DNA of 19,035 bases from Puniceicoccaceae bacterium (GCA_003566795.1 PXBU01000405.1:1-19035); one strand, 5' to 3'. Positions 1 to 7,639 are shown, counted from the stretch's first letter. Numbers and translations: made by a program. Notes: generated by a model from the letters alone, not told the origin.

Positions 1-159
1 ATCTTCCGCCGCAGGGGCCGCTGGCGCAGATTCTGACAGTTGTTGCTCCTGTTGCAGCTGCTGCCGACGCTGCTCCTCCAATTGCTGGCTCTGCACAAAC
101 ATGAAGCCAATGCCGGCGGCAATACAGGCGATACCCAAAAATGTATTCTTTTTATCCAT
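1..159 (-). CDS. yidC: Membrane protein insertase YidC, N-terminal end (partial)
   Basis: Only the first 53 codons lie in the window; the gene runs off the left edge. The ATG is at 157-159. The visible protein begins MDKKNTFLGIACIAAG, giving one N-terminal membrane segment (about residues 6-22), then a Gln/Glu-rich stretch (about 23-41) and an Ala/Pro-rich linker. This is the usual start of a Gram-negative-type YidC: an N-terminal anchor followed by a flexible linker into the periplasmic domain. YidC inserts and folds inner-membrane proteins, alone or with SecYEG. The identification rests mainly on context, because rpmH-rnpA-yidD-yidC is a classic conserved order. Its start overlaps the 3' end of yidD by 8 nt, which indicates co-transcription. 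The conserved transmembrane core is outside the window and cannot be checked. Confidence 0.85.
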   Translation of the reverse strand, partial: MDKKNTFLGIACIAAGIGFMFVQSQQLEEQRRQQLQQEQQLSESAPAAPAAED

Positions 160-469
160 CAAGATGCGTTTTAAAAGGACGGTCTATGTCCTGTCGGTGC
201 TCGCTTTTCAAGTCCGGAACCGGATCATAGCCTCCCGAGTTCCAAGGATGGCAGCGAAGGATACGCCGCAGCGCAAGTCCACAGCCAATAAAAAAACCAT
301 GTTTGAGCAAAGCCTCCCGCCCGTAGCAGGAGCAGGTGGGACTGAAGCGGCAGCCGCAAGATGCACCGAAGAGCGCGTGTAATGCGGGAGAGAGCGTCAG
401 TTGATACAGACGCAGACCAAGAGCCGCGACCCGCGCAGCCAGGGAGACTTTGGGCAAGGGCTGAGTCAT
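152..469 (-). CDS. yidD: Membrane protein insertion efficiency factor YidD
   Basis: A 105-residue protein of the YidD family, a small membrane-associated factor thought to assist YidC-dependent insertion. The family signature is clear: a Cys-rich block CGCRFSPTCSCYG at about residues 38-50, then the run HGFFIGCGLALRRILRCHPW and GGYDPVPD near residue 80. The N-terminal part, about residues 14-36, is amphipathic or hydrophobic and probably associates with the membrane. The ATG overlaps the rnpA stop as ATGA (466-469), and the 3' end overlaps the yidC start by 8 nt. The gene therefore sits translationally coupled inside the rpmH-rnpA-yidD-yidC unit. The length is at the upper end of normal because of a charged C-terminal tail. 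Confidence 0.95.
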   Translation of the reverse strand: MTQPLPKVSLAARVAALGLRLYQLTLSPALHALFGASCGCRFSPTCSCYGREALLKHGFFIGCGLALRRILRCHPWNSGGYDPVPDLKSEHRQDIDRPFKTHLDG

Positions 470-837
470 TTGGCAGCTCTCCCCGCATCGGCTCCGCGTG
501 CAATTCTCGTATAAGCGTGCATGAATTGTCCCTCAAGTTCGGCAAAGCTATACCGCTCAAATCCGGAGCGGAGCACAACCACAAAGCGACTCCCTTGGGG
601 CAATACTGCCGAGTGGCGACGAAAAAGCTCGCGGATCAATCGCTTGCCGTAATTGCGCCGAACAGCGTTCCCGACCCGGCGACTGGCAATCACACCCAAG
701 CGCGCCGGGGCACTGGCATCCTCCGCACCAAACTCGCACTGGACCACGAAAGGCCCGCAGTGGATGCGGTGCTTCGACCCACGCACTTGCTGAAATTCGC
801 TCTGTTTACGCAGGCGCTGTGAAGCTGGAATGCCCAT
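466..837 (-). CDS. rnpA: Ribonuclease P protein component
   Basis: The protein subunit of RNase P binds the catalytic RNA and the 5' leader of pre-tRNA. The family 'RNR' motif is visible as RRVGNAVRRNYGKRLIRE, at about residues 53-70 counted from the ATG at 837. The N-terminal RLRKQSEFQQV matches the usual start of the fold. I chose the ATG at 835-837 (123 residues, MGIPASQRLRK), the normal family length. An in-frame TTG at 856-858 would add seven residues and is the alternative; neither has a strong ribosome-binding site. The gene lies just downstream of rpmH and its stop overlaps the yidD start by 4 nt. The basic composition fits an RNA-binding protein. Confidence 0.95.
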   Translation of the reverse strand: MGIPASQRLRKQSEFQQVRGSKHRIHCGPFVVQCEFGAEDASAPARLGVIASRRVGNAVRRNYGKRLIRELFRRHSAVLPQGSRFVVVLRSGFERYSFAELEGQFMHAYTRIARGADAGRAAK

Positions 838-870
838 GCTTCTGAAATACGACGCCAACCGTCGCCTACC

Positions 871-1011
871 TTAAACGGAGGCGGACAGGCGGTAGCGACC
901 TTTGGCACGTCTGGCAGCCAGCACCTTACGGCCGCTGTGCGTTTTGTTACGGGCACGGAAGCCGAACTTGCGTGCACGTCTTAGTTTCGAAGGTCTGTAT
1001 GTCGGTTTCAT
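871..1011 (-). CDS. rpmH: Large ribosomal subunit protein bL34
   Basis: A 46-residue, very basic protein beginning MKPTYRPSKLRRARKFGFR, with the L34 core (RPSKLRRARKFGFRARN) followed by SGRKVLAARRAKGR. It ends with TAA at 871-873. L34 is a structural protein of the 50S subunit. The assignment is secure from the motif and from its place immediately upstream of rnpA, the arrangement found in most bacteria. It appears to be the first gene of the leftward operon; a candidate promoter lies at 1047-1075. The start is preceded by CCTAAGAA rather than a classic GGAGG site. No dnaA gene lies on the other side, unlike in many other lineages. Confidence 0.97.
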   Translation of the reverse strand: MKPTYRPSKLRRARKFGFRARNKTHSGRKVLAARRAKGRYRLSASV

Positions 1012-1046
1012 TTCTTAGGAATGCTTGAAATTGGAAAAAGCGGTGC

Positions 1047-1075
1047 AGAAAAGACTCCGCCAGCAATGCTGTCAA
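1047..1075 (-). promoter_or_regulatory. Candidate sigma-70 promoter for the rpmH operon
   Basis: On the minus strand a perfect TTGACA (-35) at 1070-1075 is followed after exactly 17 nt by TTTTCT at 1047-1052, a weak -10. Transcription would start about 30 nt upstream of the rpmH ATG. The -35 and spacing are good; the -10 is poor, so confidence is moderate to low. Confidence 0.4.
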
Positions 1076-1241
1076 GTCCACAGCAGCGGATTTTTCCGCG
1101 AAAAACTCTTCCGTCCACCAGCTAAGTGCTGGCCGCGCACTACCACCTTAACCCTCCATGAGCGTAAATCGTTGGTTTACAGACTTGTGCCTTGCCAAAG
1201 CAACGACACTTCTTAGCTGTTGAAGGTCACTATAGCATATT

Positions 1242-2393
1242 ATGGCAAAACTAGGCTCAAACACAGCATCACCCAGCAGCGGTCAGAAGAAGCGCAGCTT
1301 TCTGGAAGGGCAGAGACTCGCCAAACAGAAATCCTATGAGAAGCAGGCCAAGCGTAAAAAGGTCAAACTGGAGGATTTAACCGTCTTCACCCAACAACTC
1401 GCTGCCATGCTGGAGGCCGGCCTGCCGCTGGTCGGAGCCTTGGAAGCACTGGAAGAACAGACGGAACACCCGGTCTTTCAAATCATCATTCGCAACGTTA
1501 AAAACGAGGTCTCAGCCGGACGCTCGTTTTCCGATGCCTGCCGGGATTATCCACGGGCATTTCCCAATCTATTTGTTTCGATGGTGGAAGCGGGTGAAGC
1601 CAGTGGTAGTCTGGCCGAAATCCTGGAAAAGACTTCCACTTACTTTGAAGAAACCGTAAAGCTAATGAAGCAGGTCAAGGGTGCACTGGTCTACCCGGCA
1701 GTGGTGATCGGGCTCGCTATCGTCCTGGTTAATGTCCTGTTGATTTTTGTTATCCCGGTCTTCGCCGAAATGTTTGATGACTTCGGTGCCGAGTTGCCCA
1801 AGCCGACGCAAATGCTGATTGGTCTGAGCGATTTCCTGCAGTCCTACATCATCTTTTTGATCCTGGGAATGATCGGGATCTTTATGCTAATCAAACGTTT
1901 TTGCGCGACGCCGAAGGGCCGCGTCATCAAGGACAAAGTTATCACCAAATTACCCGTGATTGGTGAACTCATCCGGAAGGTGAGCCTCTCCCGGTTTTGC
2001 CGCACCTATGCCATCCTCATGCGTTCGGGTGTGCCCATCCTTAAAACACTTGAAATTGTCGGATCTGCTGCGGGAAACACCTTCGTGGAGCGTGCCTGCA
2101 AGAATATTTCCAAACATATCAGCGCTGGCGGCCAAGTCTCTGAAGTGGTCGCTGATGATCCTTACTTTCCACCCATGGTCAAACACATGACTCGCGCGGG
2201 CGAACAAACCGGCAACGTGGACGGCATGTTGGTGAAGGTGGCCGATTTCTACGATGCTGAAGTCGACACGCTGGTGGCTGCGCTGACTTCACTGATGGAG
2301 CCACTTTTGATCACTTTTCTCGGCGTGGTCATCGGCGGCATCGTGATGGCGATGTTCCTGCCCATATTCGAGCTATCCAGCGTGGTGGGCTAA
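1242..2393 (+). CDS. Type II secretion/type IV pilus inner-membrane platform protein (GspF/PilC family)
   Basis: A 383-residue polytopic inner-membrane protein of the T2SSF family. This is the platform on which the assembly ATPase acts to extrude pseudopilins. Two tandem T2SSF domains are seen, about residues 48-171 and 251-373. Both contain the repeated pattern of a QLAAMLEAG/YAILMRSG helix and an EAGEASGSL/RAGEQTGNV motif. Hydrophobic segments fall at about 150-175, 202-220 and 352-375. The N-terminus is a basic cytoplasmic stretch. The ATG follows an AT-rich TATAGCATAT with no Shine-Dalgarno sequence. It is an orphan here: no GspE/PilB ATPase, pilin or secretin is adjacent, so T2SS cannot be separated from T4P. 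It converges on clpX with only 8 bp between the stops and no visible terminator. Confidence 0.9.
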   Translation: MAKLGSNTASPSSGQKKRSFLEGQRLAKQKSYEKQAKRKKVKLEDLTVFTQQLAAMLEAGLPLVGALEALEEQTEHPVFQIIIRNVKNEVSAGRSFSDACRDYPRAFPNLFVSMVEAGEASGSLAEILEKTSTYFEETVKLMKQVKGALVYPAVVIGLAIVLVNVLLIFVIPVFAEMFDDFGAELPKPTQMLIGLSDFLQSYIIFLILGMIGIFMLIKRFCATPKGRVIKDKVITKLPVIGELIRKVSLSRFCRTYAILMRSGVPILKTLEIVGSAAGNTFVERACKNISKHISAGGQVSEVVADDPYFPPMVKHMTRAGEQTGNVDGMLVKVADFYDAEVDTLVAALTSLMEPLLITFLGVVIGGIVMAMFLPIFELSSVVG

Positions 2394-2401
2394 TGAAAAC
2401 T

Positions 2402-3763
2402 CTAGGCTGCGTTGGCGGGATCGTCGCCCGCCTCAAGCTCGGGACTTTCGTCCTGAGCTGCGCCCGCCGTCCCCAGTTGCAATTTCGGTTTGCCGCGGCC
2501 TTCCACCACAGCCCGATTGATCACTACCTTGGCCACATTTTTCGCCTGCGGCAGTTGGTACATCACATCGAGCATGATTCGCTCCATAATGGACCGCAGC
2601 GCCCGTGCACCCGTCTTCAATGCGATTGCTTTGTCTGCGATCGCGGTGATCGCATCGCGGGTGAAATGAAGTTCTGCCCCCTCCATTGAGAAGAGTTTGC
2701 CATACTGCTTGACCAAAGAGTTTTTGGTGTTTTGCAGGATATGCACCAGATCCGAACGGCTCAATTCGTTCAGCACCGCCACCATCGGCAAACGCCCGAT
2801 GAATTCAGGGATCATGCCAAAGTGGACCAGATCCTCCGGTTGGGTCTCGCGCAGCAATTCGCTGACCGGCACTTCGCTTTGTCGGCGATTGTGCATGGTA
2901 TCAAAGCCCATCGCCTTGGAGCCGATACGGCTCTGCACAATTTCATCGAGCCCGACAAAGGCACCGCCGCAGATGAAAAGAATATTCGTTGTATCCAGTT
3001 GAATGTATTCCTGGTTCGGGTGCTTGCGCCCTCCCTGCGGGGGGACGTTACAAACCGTGCCTTCGAGAATCTTCAAGAGCGCCTGCTGCACCCCTTCGCC
3101 GGAGACATCGCGGGTGATCGATACGTTGTCGGTTTTGCGACCGATTTTATCAATCTCGTCGACGTAAATGATCCCACATTCAGCTTTTTTCACATCGTTG
3201 CCGGCTGACTGCAACAGCCGCAGCACGATGTTTTCAACATCTTCACCCACATAACCGGCTTCGGTTAAAGTCGTGGCATCGGCGATCGCGAAAGGAACAT
3301 CCAGCATATTCGCCATAGTCCGGGCAAGCAGGGTTTTGCCGCTACCCGTCGGCCCCAGTAGCAGGATGTTACTTTTCTCAATTTGAACGTCGGAAAAATC
3401 TTTATGCGATTCGTTGAATCCGGCAGATGACTCCATCCGTTCATCTGACCGCAGGCGTTTGTAGTGGTTGTAAACCGCAACGGCCAGCGCCTTCTTAGCG
3501 TAATCCTGCCCGATAATATACTCATCCAGCCGCGCCGTGATTTCAGCCGGTTTGAGTAAATTGAAGCGTTCTCTTGATTCGCTCTTTTGTTGCTGAGTGA
3601 CCGCTTCCTGCGCCTCCGCCAGTTCGCGGTCGATGATGGTCTTACACACGGAAACGCAAGAATCGCAGATGTGGACCCCGGCGGGACCGGCGATCATCTT
3701 GCGGACTTCATTTTGTGCCTTACCGCAAAAGGAGCAGAAAGTCATGCGTGTGGATTTGGCCAT
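2402..3763 (-). CDS. clpX: ATP-dependent Clp protease ATP-binding subunit ClpX
   Basis: A 453-residue AAA+ unfoldase that recognises tagged or native substrates and threads them into ClpP. The N-terminal C4 zinc-binding domain has Cys at 10, 13, 33 and 36. Then come Walker A GPTGSGKT (137-144), the pore loop GYVG (170-173), Walker B IIYVDE (198-203), the RKH loop (246-248), the arginine finger in EFIGR (R324) and sensor 2 in TGAR (R387). The ClpP-docking loop carries MGF (285-287) where E. coli ClpX has IGF. The C-terminus adds an acidic Ala-rich tail (about 430-453). It is the last gene of the tig-clpP-clpX cluster, 142 bp after clpP. It starts at an ATG without a Shine-Dalgarno sequence, behind an unusual U-poor leader. 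Confidence 0.97.
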   Translation of the reverse strand: MAKSTRMTFCSFCGKAQNEVRKMIAGPAGVHICDSCVSVCKTIIDRELAEAQEAVTQQQKSESRERFNLLKPAEITARLDEYIIGQDYAKKALAVAVYNHYKRLRSDERMESSAGFNESHKDFSDVQIEKSNILLLGPTGSGKTLLARTMANMLDVPFAIADATTLTEAGYVGEDVENIVLRLLQSAGNDVKKAECGIIYVDEIDKIGRKTDNVSITRDVSGEGVQQALLKILEGTVCNVPPQGGRKHPNQEYIQLDTTNILFICGGAFVGLDEIVQSRIGSKAMGFDTMHNRRQSEVPVSELLRETQPEDLVHFGMIPEFIGRLPMVAVLNELSRSDLVHILQNTKNSLVKQYGKLFSMEGAELHFTRDAITAIADKAIALKTGARALRSIMERIMLDVMYQLPQAKNVAKVVINRAVVEGRGKPKLQLGTAGAAQDESPELEAGDDPANAA

Positions 3764-3828
3764 GTGTTCGGAGTTTGTTGCTGGTTGTCTGTTGTTCGCT
3801 GATTGGGTGTTGCTGCCCGTTCGTCGCT
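3764..3828 (-). promoter_or_regulatory. U-depleted, A/C-rich leader directly upstream of clpX
   Basis: Read in the clpX direction, the 65 nt before the ATG contain only two U residues. They are built of CAA/AAC-like pieces (for example AACAACAGACAACCAGCAAC). There is no Shine-Dalgarno sequence. Such a leader would be largely unstructured and may serve as a ribosome-landing region; this function is inference. The rest of the 142-bp clpP-clpX gap shows no convincing promoter. Confidence 0.4.
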
Positions 3829-3905
3829 AGCTGTTCATTTCTGGATTGATACCAACGTTCGTCACGCGGCACTTTTTAATGCGCCATTCAAGCAACACCT
3901 CCCAC

Positions 3906-4505
3906 TCATGGCGCAGCGTGCTTGTTCTCAATTACCTTATCAACGATGCCGTATTCGAGCGCGTCCTGGGCAGTCAGGTAAAAGTCCCGGTCCGAATCCG
4001 CTGCAATTTCTGCGGCAGTCTTGTTGGTGTGGCTGGCGATCAACTCATTCATCCGCTCGCGCCAGCGTACGATCTCGCGGGCAGCGATGGAGATGTCGGC
4101 CGTCTGCCCCGTAGCCCCCCCCATCGGTTGGTGCATCATGACGCGGCTGTTCGGCAGTGCGTAACGCTTACCCGGCGTGCCGGCGGCAAGGAGCAGCGTC
4201 GCCATGCTGGCCGCCTGCCCAACACAATAAGTCACCACATCACACTGCAGGAAATTAATGGTGTCGTAAATTGCCATACCGTCAGTCACACTGCCGCCGG
4301 GTGAATTGATGTAGAGGCTGATATCCTTCTTCGGATCCTCCATCTGCAAGAAGAGCATCTGCGCGATCACCGCGTTGGCCACAAAGTCGTTGATCGGAGT
4401 GCCGATGAAGATGATGCGGTCGCGCAGCAGGCGACTATAGATATCCCATGCGCGCTCGGTGCGACCCTCGCGTTCATAGACTGTTGGTAATGGTACGTAA
4501 CTCAC
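3906..4505 (-). CDS. clpP: ATP-dependent Clp protease proteolytic subunit ClpP
   Basis: A 199-residue serine peptidase (family S14) that forms the double-heptamer proteolytic barrel fed by ClpX. The catalytic triad is visible: Ser100 in GQAASMA, His125 in MMHQPMGG and Asp174 in DRDFYLTAQDALEYGIVD. The spacing is the same as in E. coli ClpP. The oxyanion region SPGGSV (68-73) is present. The start codon is GTG at 4503-4505, because translation beginning VSYVPLPTVYERE gives the normal mature N-terminus with almost no propeptide. The preceding CCTAAGAAATT is not a standard ribosome-binding site. It lies between tig and clpX, 67 bp after tig, and is probably co-transcribed. Confidence 0.97.
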   Translation of the reverse strand: MSYVPLPTVYEREGRTERAWDIYSRLLRDRIIFIGTPINDFVANAVIAQMLFLQMEDPKKDISLYINSPGGSVTDGMAIYDTINFLQCDVVTYCVGQAASMATLLLAAGTPGKRYALPNSRVMMHQPMGGATGQTADISIAAREIVRWRERMNELIASHTNKTAAEIAADSDRDFYLTAQDALEYGIVDKVIENKHAAP

Positions 4506-4572
4506 AATTTCTTAGGATGGGTCAGGACAAAATAATATCAACTGCTTTTAGGCATTAACCAGGGAAGTCGGC

Positions 4573-5928
4573 TTACTTCTCACCACTATCCGTGGGCTTC
4601 GTTGCCTCCGCATCGGCGGGCGCGGCGACCGTGCGTTCGGCCTTTTCAACCAGCAGATCCATCGTCTTGGCAAGGATTATATCGCTACGCATGCGGTTGA
4701 TCCGGCTTTGATCCTGCTGGATTTCCTTGACCAGTTTTTCCGGTTTTTCCCCGGTCTGCTGAGCCTGCATCATAATCATGCGGCCGAAGTCATCCTGTTC
4801 GGCTTTAATTTTTTCCTGCTCAGCAATCTTGCCGAGGATCAGGCGCGACTTCAGGCGGTCATGCGCCGCTTTGCTGGCACCGTCGTGCAGTTGTTCCTTG
4901 TGCTTTTCAAATTCCTCAGCGGGGATGCCTTGTTGCAGATTGCGCTGCATAAACTCACGCAGCACGACATCCGTCTCACTCGCCACCCAACTCTCGGGGA
5001 TCGGGAAATCTACCGCCTTGAGCAGTGCATCCGTTATTTGCTGGCGCTCTGCATTGGCATTTTGTTGCTGCTTCTGGTTCTCGATGTTCTCGCTGATTTT
5101 TTGGCGCAGATCGGCCTCATCCTCCGCGCCGAGGCTCTGCAGCAGTTCCTCGTCCAGCTCAGGCAGCACTTTCTCGCGCACTTCCTCCGCCTTGATTTGG
5201 TAGGTGGCCGTTTTGCCGGCCAGTGCCTCCGGCTTGAAATCTTCGGGGAACTCCATGGTGACTTCTTTCTCATCCCCCGCGCTCATACCGACGAGTCCGT
5301 CGACCACCGCACGCACTCCGGGTGCGTCCTCGGAACCAGCTTCTTCCCAGGTGACTTTCTGGCTACCATACATCGGCGCATCGGGCACGAGATCAGCCAC
5401 CAGCTCATCCCCGATCTTACCCTCATAGGAGCAGCGCACGTAATCACCCTTTTCCGCCGCCTTCTCAGCGACGTTGTATTCCGCGCGCTGGTTCAGGATT
5501 TGCGTGAGCATCTTGTCCACTTCCTCGTCGCTGGCAGCGGTGGGCTCGTTGGTCACCGGAATCCCCTCGTAGGCTGGCAGCTCAAAGCCAGGCACCACAT
5601 CCACGGTGAAAGTGACCGTGGCCTCAGCACCGGGAGCGATTGCTCCCTCCTGTAGATCCACAATGTTGAAGACTTCGATATCGGCACCCACGACGCCCTC
5701 CTGATGCGCCTGCGAAATGACGCGCTGCTTCAGCTCCTGGAGAATATCTTTGGCAAAACGAGCGCGCACCATTTTCTCCGGCGCTTTACCCGGCCGGAAG
5801 CCGGGAATCTTGGCCTGACGCTGAAAGTCCTTAATCAGCTTGTTTTCCTGCTCGGCGACCTCCTCAGCAGAGATGCTGACGCTGATCTCCTTGCGGGTTT
5901 CGTTGATATCTTTGACGTCGGTTTTCAC
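4573..5928 (-). CDS. tig: Trigger factor (ribosome-associated chaperone/peptidyl-prolyl isomerase)
   Basis: A 451-residue chaperone that binds at the ribosome exit tunnel and shields nascent chains. The N-terminal ribosome-binding domain shows the signature IPGFRPGKAP (GFRPGK at residues 43-48). A FKBP-like PPIase domain follows at about 158-250 (GDYVRCSYEGKI to KTATYQIKAEEVRE). The long helical C-terminal chaperone domain runs from about 255 to 430, then a short acidic tail. A Gln/Asn-rich helix (about 284-297) lies in the C-domain. The start is GTG at 5926-5928; the next residues, KTDVKDINETRKEISV, match the family N-terminus. No Shine-Dalgarno sequence is seen. It is the first gene of tig-clpP-clpX, a widely conserved quality-control cluster, with a candidate promoter at 5983-6011. 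Confidence 0.97.
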   Translation of the reverse strand: MKTDVKDINETRKEISVSISAEEVAEQENKLIKDFQRQAKIPGFRPGKAPEKMVRARFAKDILQELKQRVISQAHQEGVVGADIEVFNIVDLQEGAIAPGAEATVTFTVDVVPGFELPAYEGIPVTNEPTAASDEEVDKMLTQILNQRAEYNVAEKAAEKGDYVRCSYEGKIGDELVADLVPDAPMYGSQKVTWEEAGSEDAPGVRAVVDGLVGMSAGDEKEVTMEFPEDFKPEALAGKTATYQIKAEEVREKVLPELDEELLQSLGAEDEADLRQKISENIENQKQQQNANAERQQITDALLKAVDFPIPESWVASETDVVLREFMQRNLQQGIPAEEFEKHKEQLHDGASKAAHDRLKSRLILGKIAEQEKIKAEQDDFGRMIMMQAQQTGEKPEKLVKEIQQDQSRINRMRSDIILAKTMDLLVEKAERTVAAPADAEATKPTDSGEK

Positions 5929-5982
5929 AATGTTTTGTAGGTTTGAATGTTACGGGAAGGGCCCGTTTACGCAAAACCGGGC

Positions 5983-6011
5983 AATAAAGGCGAAAGCTTT
6001 TTTACGGTCAA
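5983..6011 (-). promoter_or_regulatory. Candidate sigma-70 promoter for tig-clpP-clpX
   Basis: On the minus strand TTGACC (6006-6011) is separated by exactly 17 nt from TTTATT (5983-5988), each close to consensus. Transcription would begin near 5976, giving a roughly 50-nt leader. An inverted repeat with arms GCCCG (5961-5965) and CGGGC (5978-5982) sits at the predicted start. No equally good promoter was found for the divergent rpmB in the same 203-bp gap. Confidence 0.5.
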
Positions 6012-6131
6012 TGCCCTATTTATGCTAAATCCACCTTTTCTTTTAAATCTAATTTTTACGGAAAAAGGCTTGCTAGGCAGTGCAGGAACCCTACTTTCTT
6101 CGGTTTTTCCAATTTTCAACCAGTTTTTCCT

Positions 6132-6362
6132 ATGGCACGTATTTGCGCAATCACAGGCAAGCGCCCCGTAAAAGGGGGTCGCATCATTCGTAAGGGTCTC
6201 ACCAAAAAGAGTGGTGGTATCGGCACCTCGCTGGTCAAAAATACCAGACGCCGTTTCCGCCCGAACGTGCAGCGCATCCGGGTCAAACTCCCCAGTGGCG
6301 AAATCAAGCGCATGTGGGTCTCGGTCAAGGCCATCAAGGCCGGTAAGGTGACCAAAGCATAA
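6132..6362 (+). CDS. rpmB: Large ribosomal subunit protein bL28
   Basis: A 76-residue basic ribosomal protein. The N-terminus MARICAITGKRPVKGG has the conserved L28 start (C-x2-TGK). The central NTRRRFRPNVQRIRV and the C-terminal MWVSVKAIKAGKV are also typical. L28 is a structural component of the 50S subunit. The gene is monocistronic here, not paired with rpmG. It diverges from tig and is followed 50 bp later by a strong intrinsic terminator. Only one of the two zinc-binding CxxC pairs of some L28 forms could be considered, and even that pair is absent (only Cys5 is present), so this is a zinc-free form. The ATG is preceded by a pyrimidine run (GTTTTTCCT) and no Shine-Dalgarno sequence. Confidence 0.96.
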   Translation: MARICAITGKRPVKGGRIIRKGLTKKSGGIGTSLVKNTRRRFRPNVQRIRVKLPSGEIKRMWVSVKAIKAGKVTKA

Positions 6363-6413
6363 GCCGAGTCGATTTCGGCTGCTGCCGGTAAGCGCAGCCA
6401 AAAAAATTCAAAC

Positions 6414-6440
6414 AGCCCCGCTCCGGCGGGGCTTTTTTTT
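6414..6440 (+). terminator. Intrinsic terminator of rpmB
   Basis: A perfect 8-bp GC-rich stem AGCCCCGC (6414-6421) / GCGGGGCT (6426-6433) closes on a TCCG tetraloop and runs straight into eight T residues (6433-6440). This is a textbook Rho-independent terminator for rpmB. It also protects the convergent end of the DUF2851 gene, although the A-run on the other side (6401-6406) is offset. Confidence 0.93.
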
Positions 6441-6457
6441 CTTTGCGGCAGATGGGG

Positions 6458-7639
6458 CTAATCGAGCGCCTCCCCCTGACTGCTAAAGAGCACCAAAAAA
6501 CCTTGTAGCGCACCGTTGCTCATCGGGTTGGCCCGCTCTGCCAGATCCGCCTGCCGGTAGATCCGTGTCAAGGCATCCGGAAAGTCGCCCGGATACCAAT
6601 GCTGCCAGTAGGCTTGCCAACGCGCATCCAGCACCACACCTGCCAGCGGAAAAACAGCATCGCAAAGGAGTGTGTTCAGCCGCTTGCTGCCGATCATCCC
6701 CCGAAACACTGCCTCCGAAATACATCGCAGTAGCTCCTTGGTGTCGGCTGCCTTGCGGAAGTCGGCCGGGGCGGCTGAGTCGACCAGTTCGCTGCCTTTG
6801 AGGCACTGCAAAAGTTGATCAGGCCAATCGGGATTGGCATTACAGATCGCCGCATACTGCCTCAGTCGCAACTTAGGGTGATTGGCTGGTCGGCAGCCAC
6901 TCAACCTCCAATCCTTGCGATAATCTTCAAATACAGCATCCGTATCGATCCCACAGCAGAAATCATCCAGCGAGTAACGCGCAGCGATGTGATGCATCAC
7001 TCCCCGGTTCCTGGCATAACCCATGACCTCCAGCGTGGATTCGTGACAACAACGCGCCCAATCCGCCCGGCTCAATCGCTTGTCAGCAAATCCTAATTTC
7101 TGCTGCCAGCGGAAGCTGGCTAATTCCGCCAGCAAGCGCCTGCGTTCCGGCAACGGCTTCTGGATGAAGCGTTCAAACCACGCCAGTTCGTTGACCTGCT
7201 CCAAATCCAGCAGGGCCGCCTCCATCGCATATTCTTCAAGATCCCGCTCCAGCAAGGGCAGCAACACCAGCGACTCTTCGGGGAAAACTTGCGCCGATGC
7301 AGTCGCATCCTGCTCGCCATACAAGAGCACATGCAGCATCACCCGCCTGAAATTAGCATTTTTGTCGTGTCCGTGATGAAACCAGTCGCTGGCATGGAAA
7401 TGGATCTCCACATCGCCGATCCGCTCCTCACCATCGATCTCCAGGCGGGCCTCCCGGAAGTCCGGGCCCTCATGCATGTTCCAGCGACCGGGGTCCAACA
7501 CCTTGAGCCGCTTGCCCGAGCTTGTGCGTAAATCCTCCTGATAAAAATCACCGTGCAACCAAATTTTCTGGATCACTTTCTCAGAAATCGAAAATGGACC
7601 ATACAGCCCCTGAACTTCATGCACCGCACTCATTTGCAT
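6458..7639 (-). CDS. DUF2851 family protein
   Basis: A 393-residue protein with the features of the DUF2851 family, whose function is not established. The conserved N-terminal block is clear. It has IWLHGDF (26-32), LDPGRWNMHEGPDF (48-61), RIGDVEIHFHASDWFHHGHD (73-92) and VMLHVLLYGE (100-109). The arrangement D60 ... E78-x-H80 resembles the metal-binding core of PD-(D/E)XK nucleases, with His in place of Lys; this resemblance is my inference. The C-terminal two-thirds is helical and Arg/Trp-rich, with an HRxGxxxNxxL-like stretch KRLNTLL. No signal peptide or membrane segment is seen, so it is probably cytoplasmic. It is monocistronic, converges on rpmB, and has no Shine-Dalgarno sequence. ATG codons at residues 1 and 3 are both possible starts. 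Confidence 0.85.
   Translation of the reverse strand: MQMSAVHEVQGLYGPFSISEKVIQKIWLHGDFYQEDLRTSSGKRLKVLDPGRWNMHEGPDFREARLEIDGEERIGDVEIHFHASDWFHHGHDKNANFRRVMLHVLLYGEQDATASAQVFPEESLVLLPLLERDLEEYAMEAALLDLEQVNELAWFERFIQKPLPERRRLLAELASFRWQQKLGFADKRLSRADWARCCHESTLEVMGYARNRGVMHHIAARYSLDDFCCGIDTDAVFEDYRKDWRLSGCRPANHPKLRLRQYAAICNANPDWPDQLLQCLKGSELVDSAAPADFRKAADTKELLRCISEAVFRGMIGSKRLNTLLCDAVFPLAGVVLDARWQAYWQHWYPGDFPDALTRIYRQADLAERANPMSNGALQGFLVLFSSQGEALD

Noticed and set aside
1090..1104. TTTTTCCGCGAAAAA as an operator or terminator
   Set aside because: The arms are only A/T homopolymers; a chance palindrome is a sufficient explanation.
1025..1216. 63-residue plus-strand open frame between rpmH and the gspF-like gene
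   Set aside because: It has no recognisable domain, no ribosome-binding site, and covers the likely rpmH promoter. Its composition looks like translated intergenic DNA.
1012..1241. Replication origin beside rpmH
   Set aside because: The rpmH-rnpA-yidD-yidC cluster often neighbours dnaA/oriC, but no dnaA gene and no cluster of TTATCCACA-like boxes was found here.
4708..5655. 315-residue open frame antisense to tig
   Set aside because: It is Leu/His-rich and lies wholly opposite a certain trigger factor gene; a shadow of its codon use.
6001..6131. Promoter for rpmB
   Set aside because: TTGCTA (6070-6075) with TACTTT 16 nt later is the best pair, but the -10 matches only three of six bases, so it was not listed.
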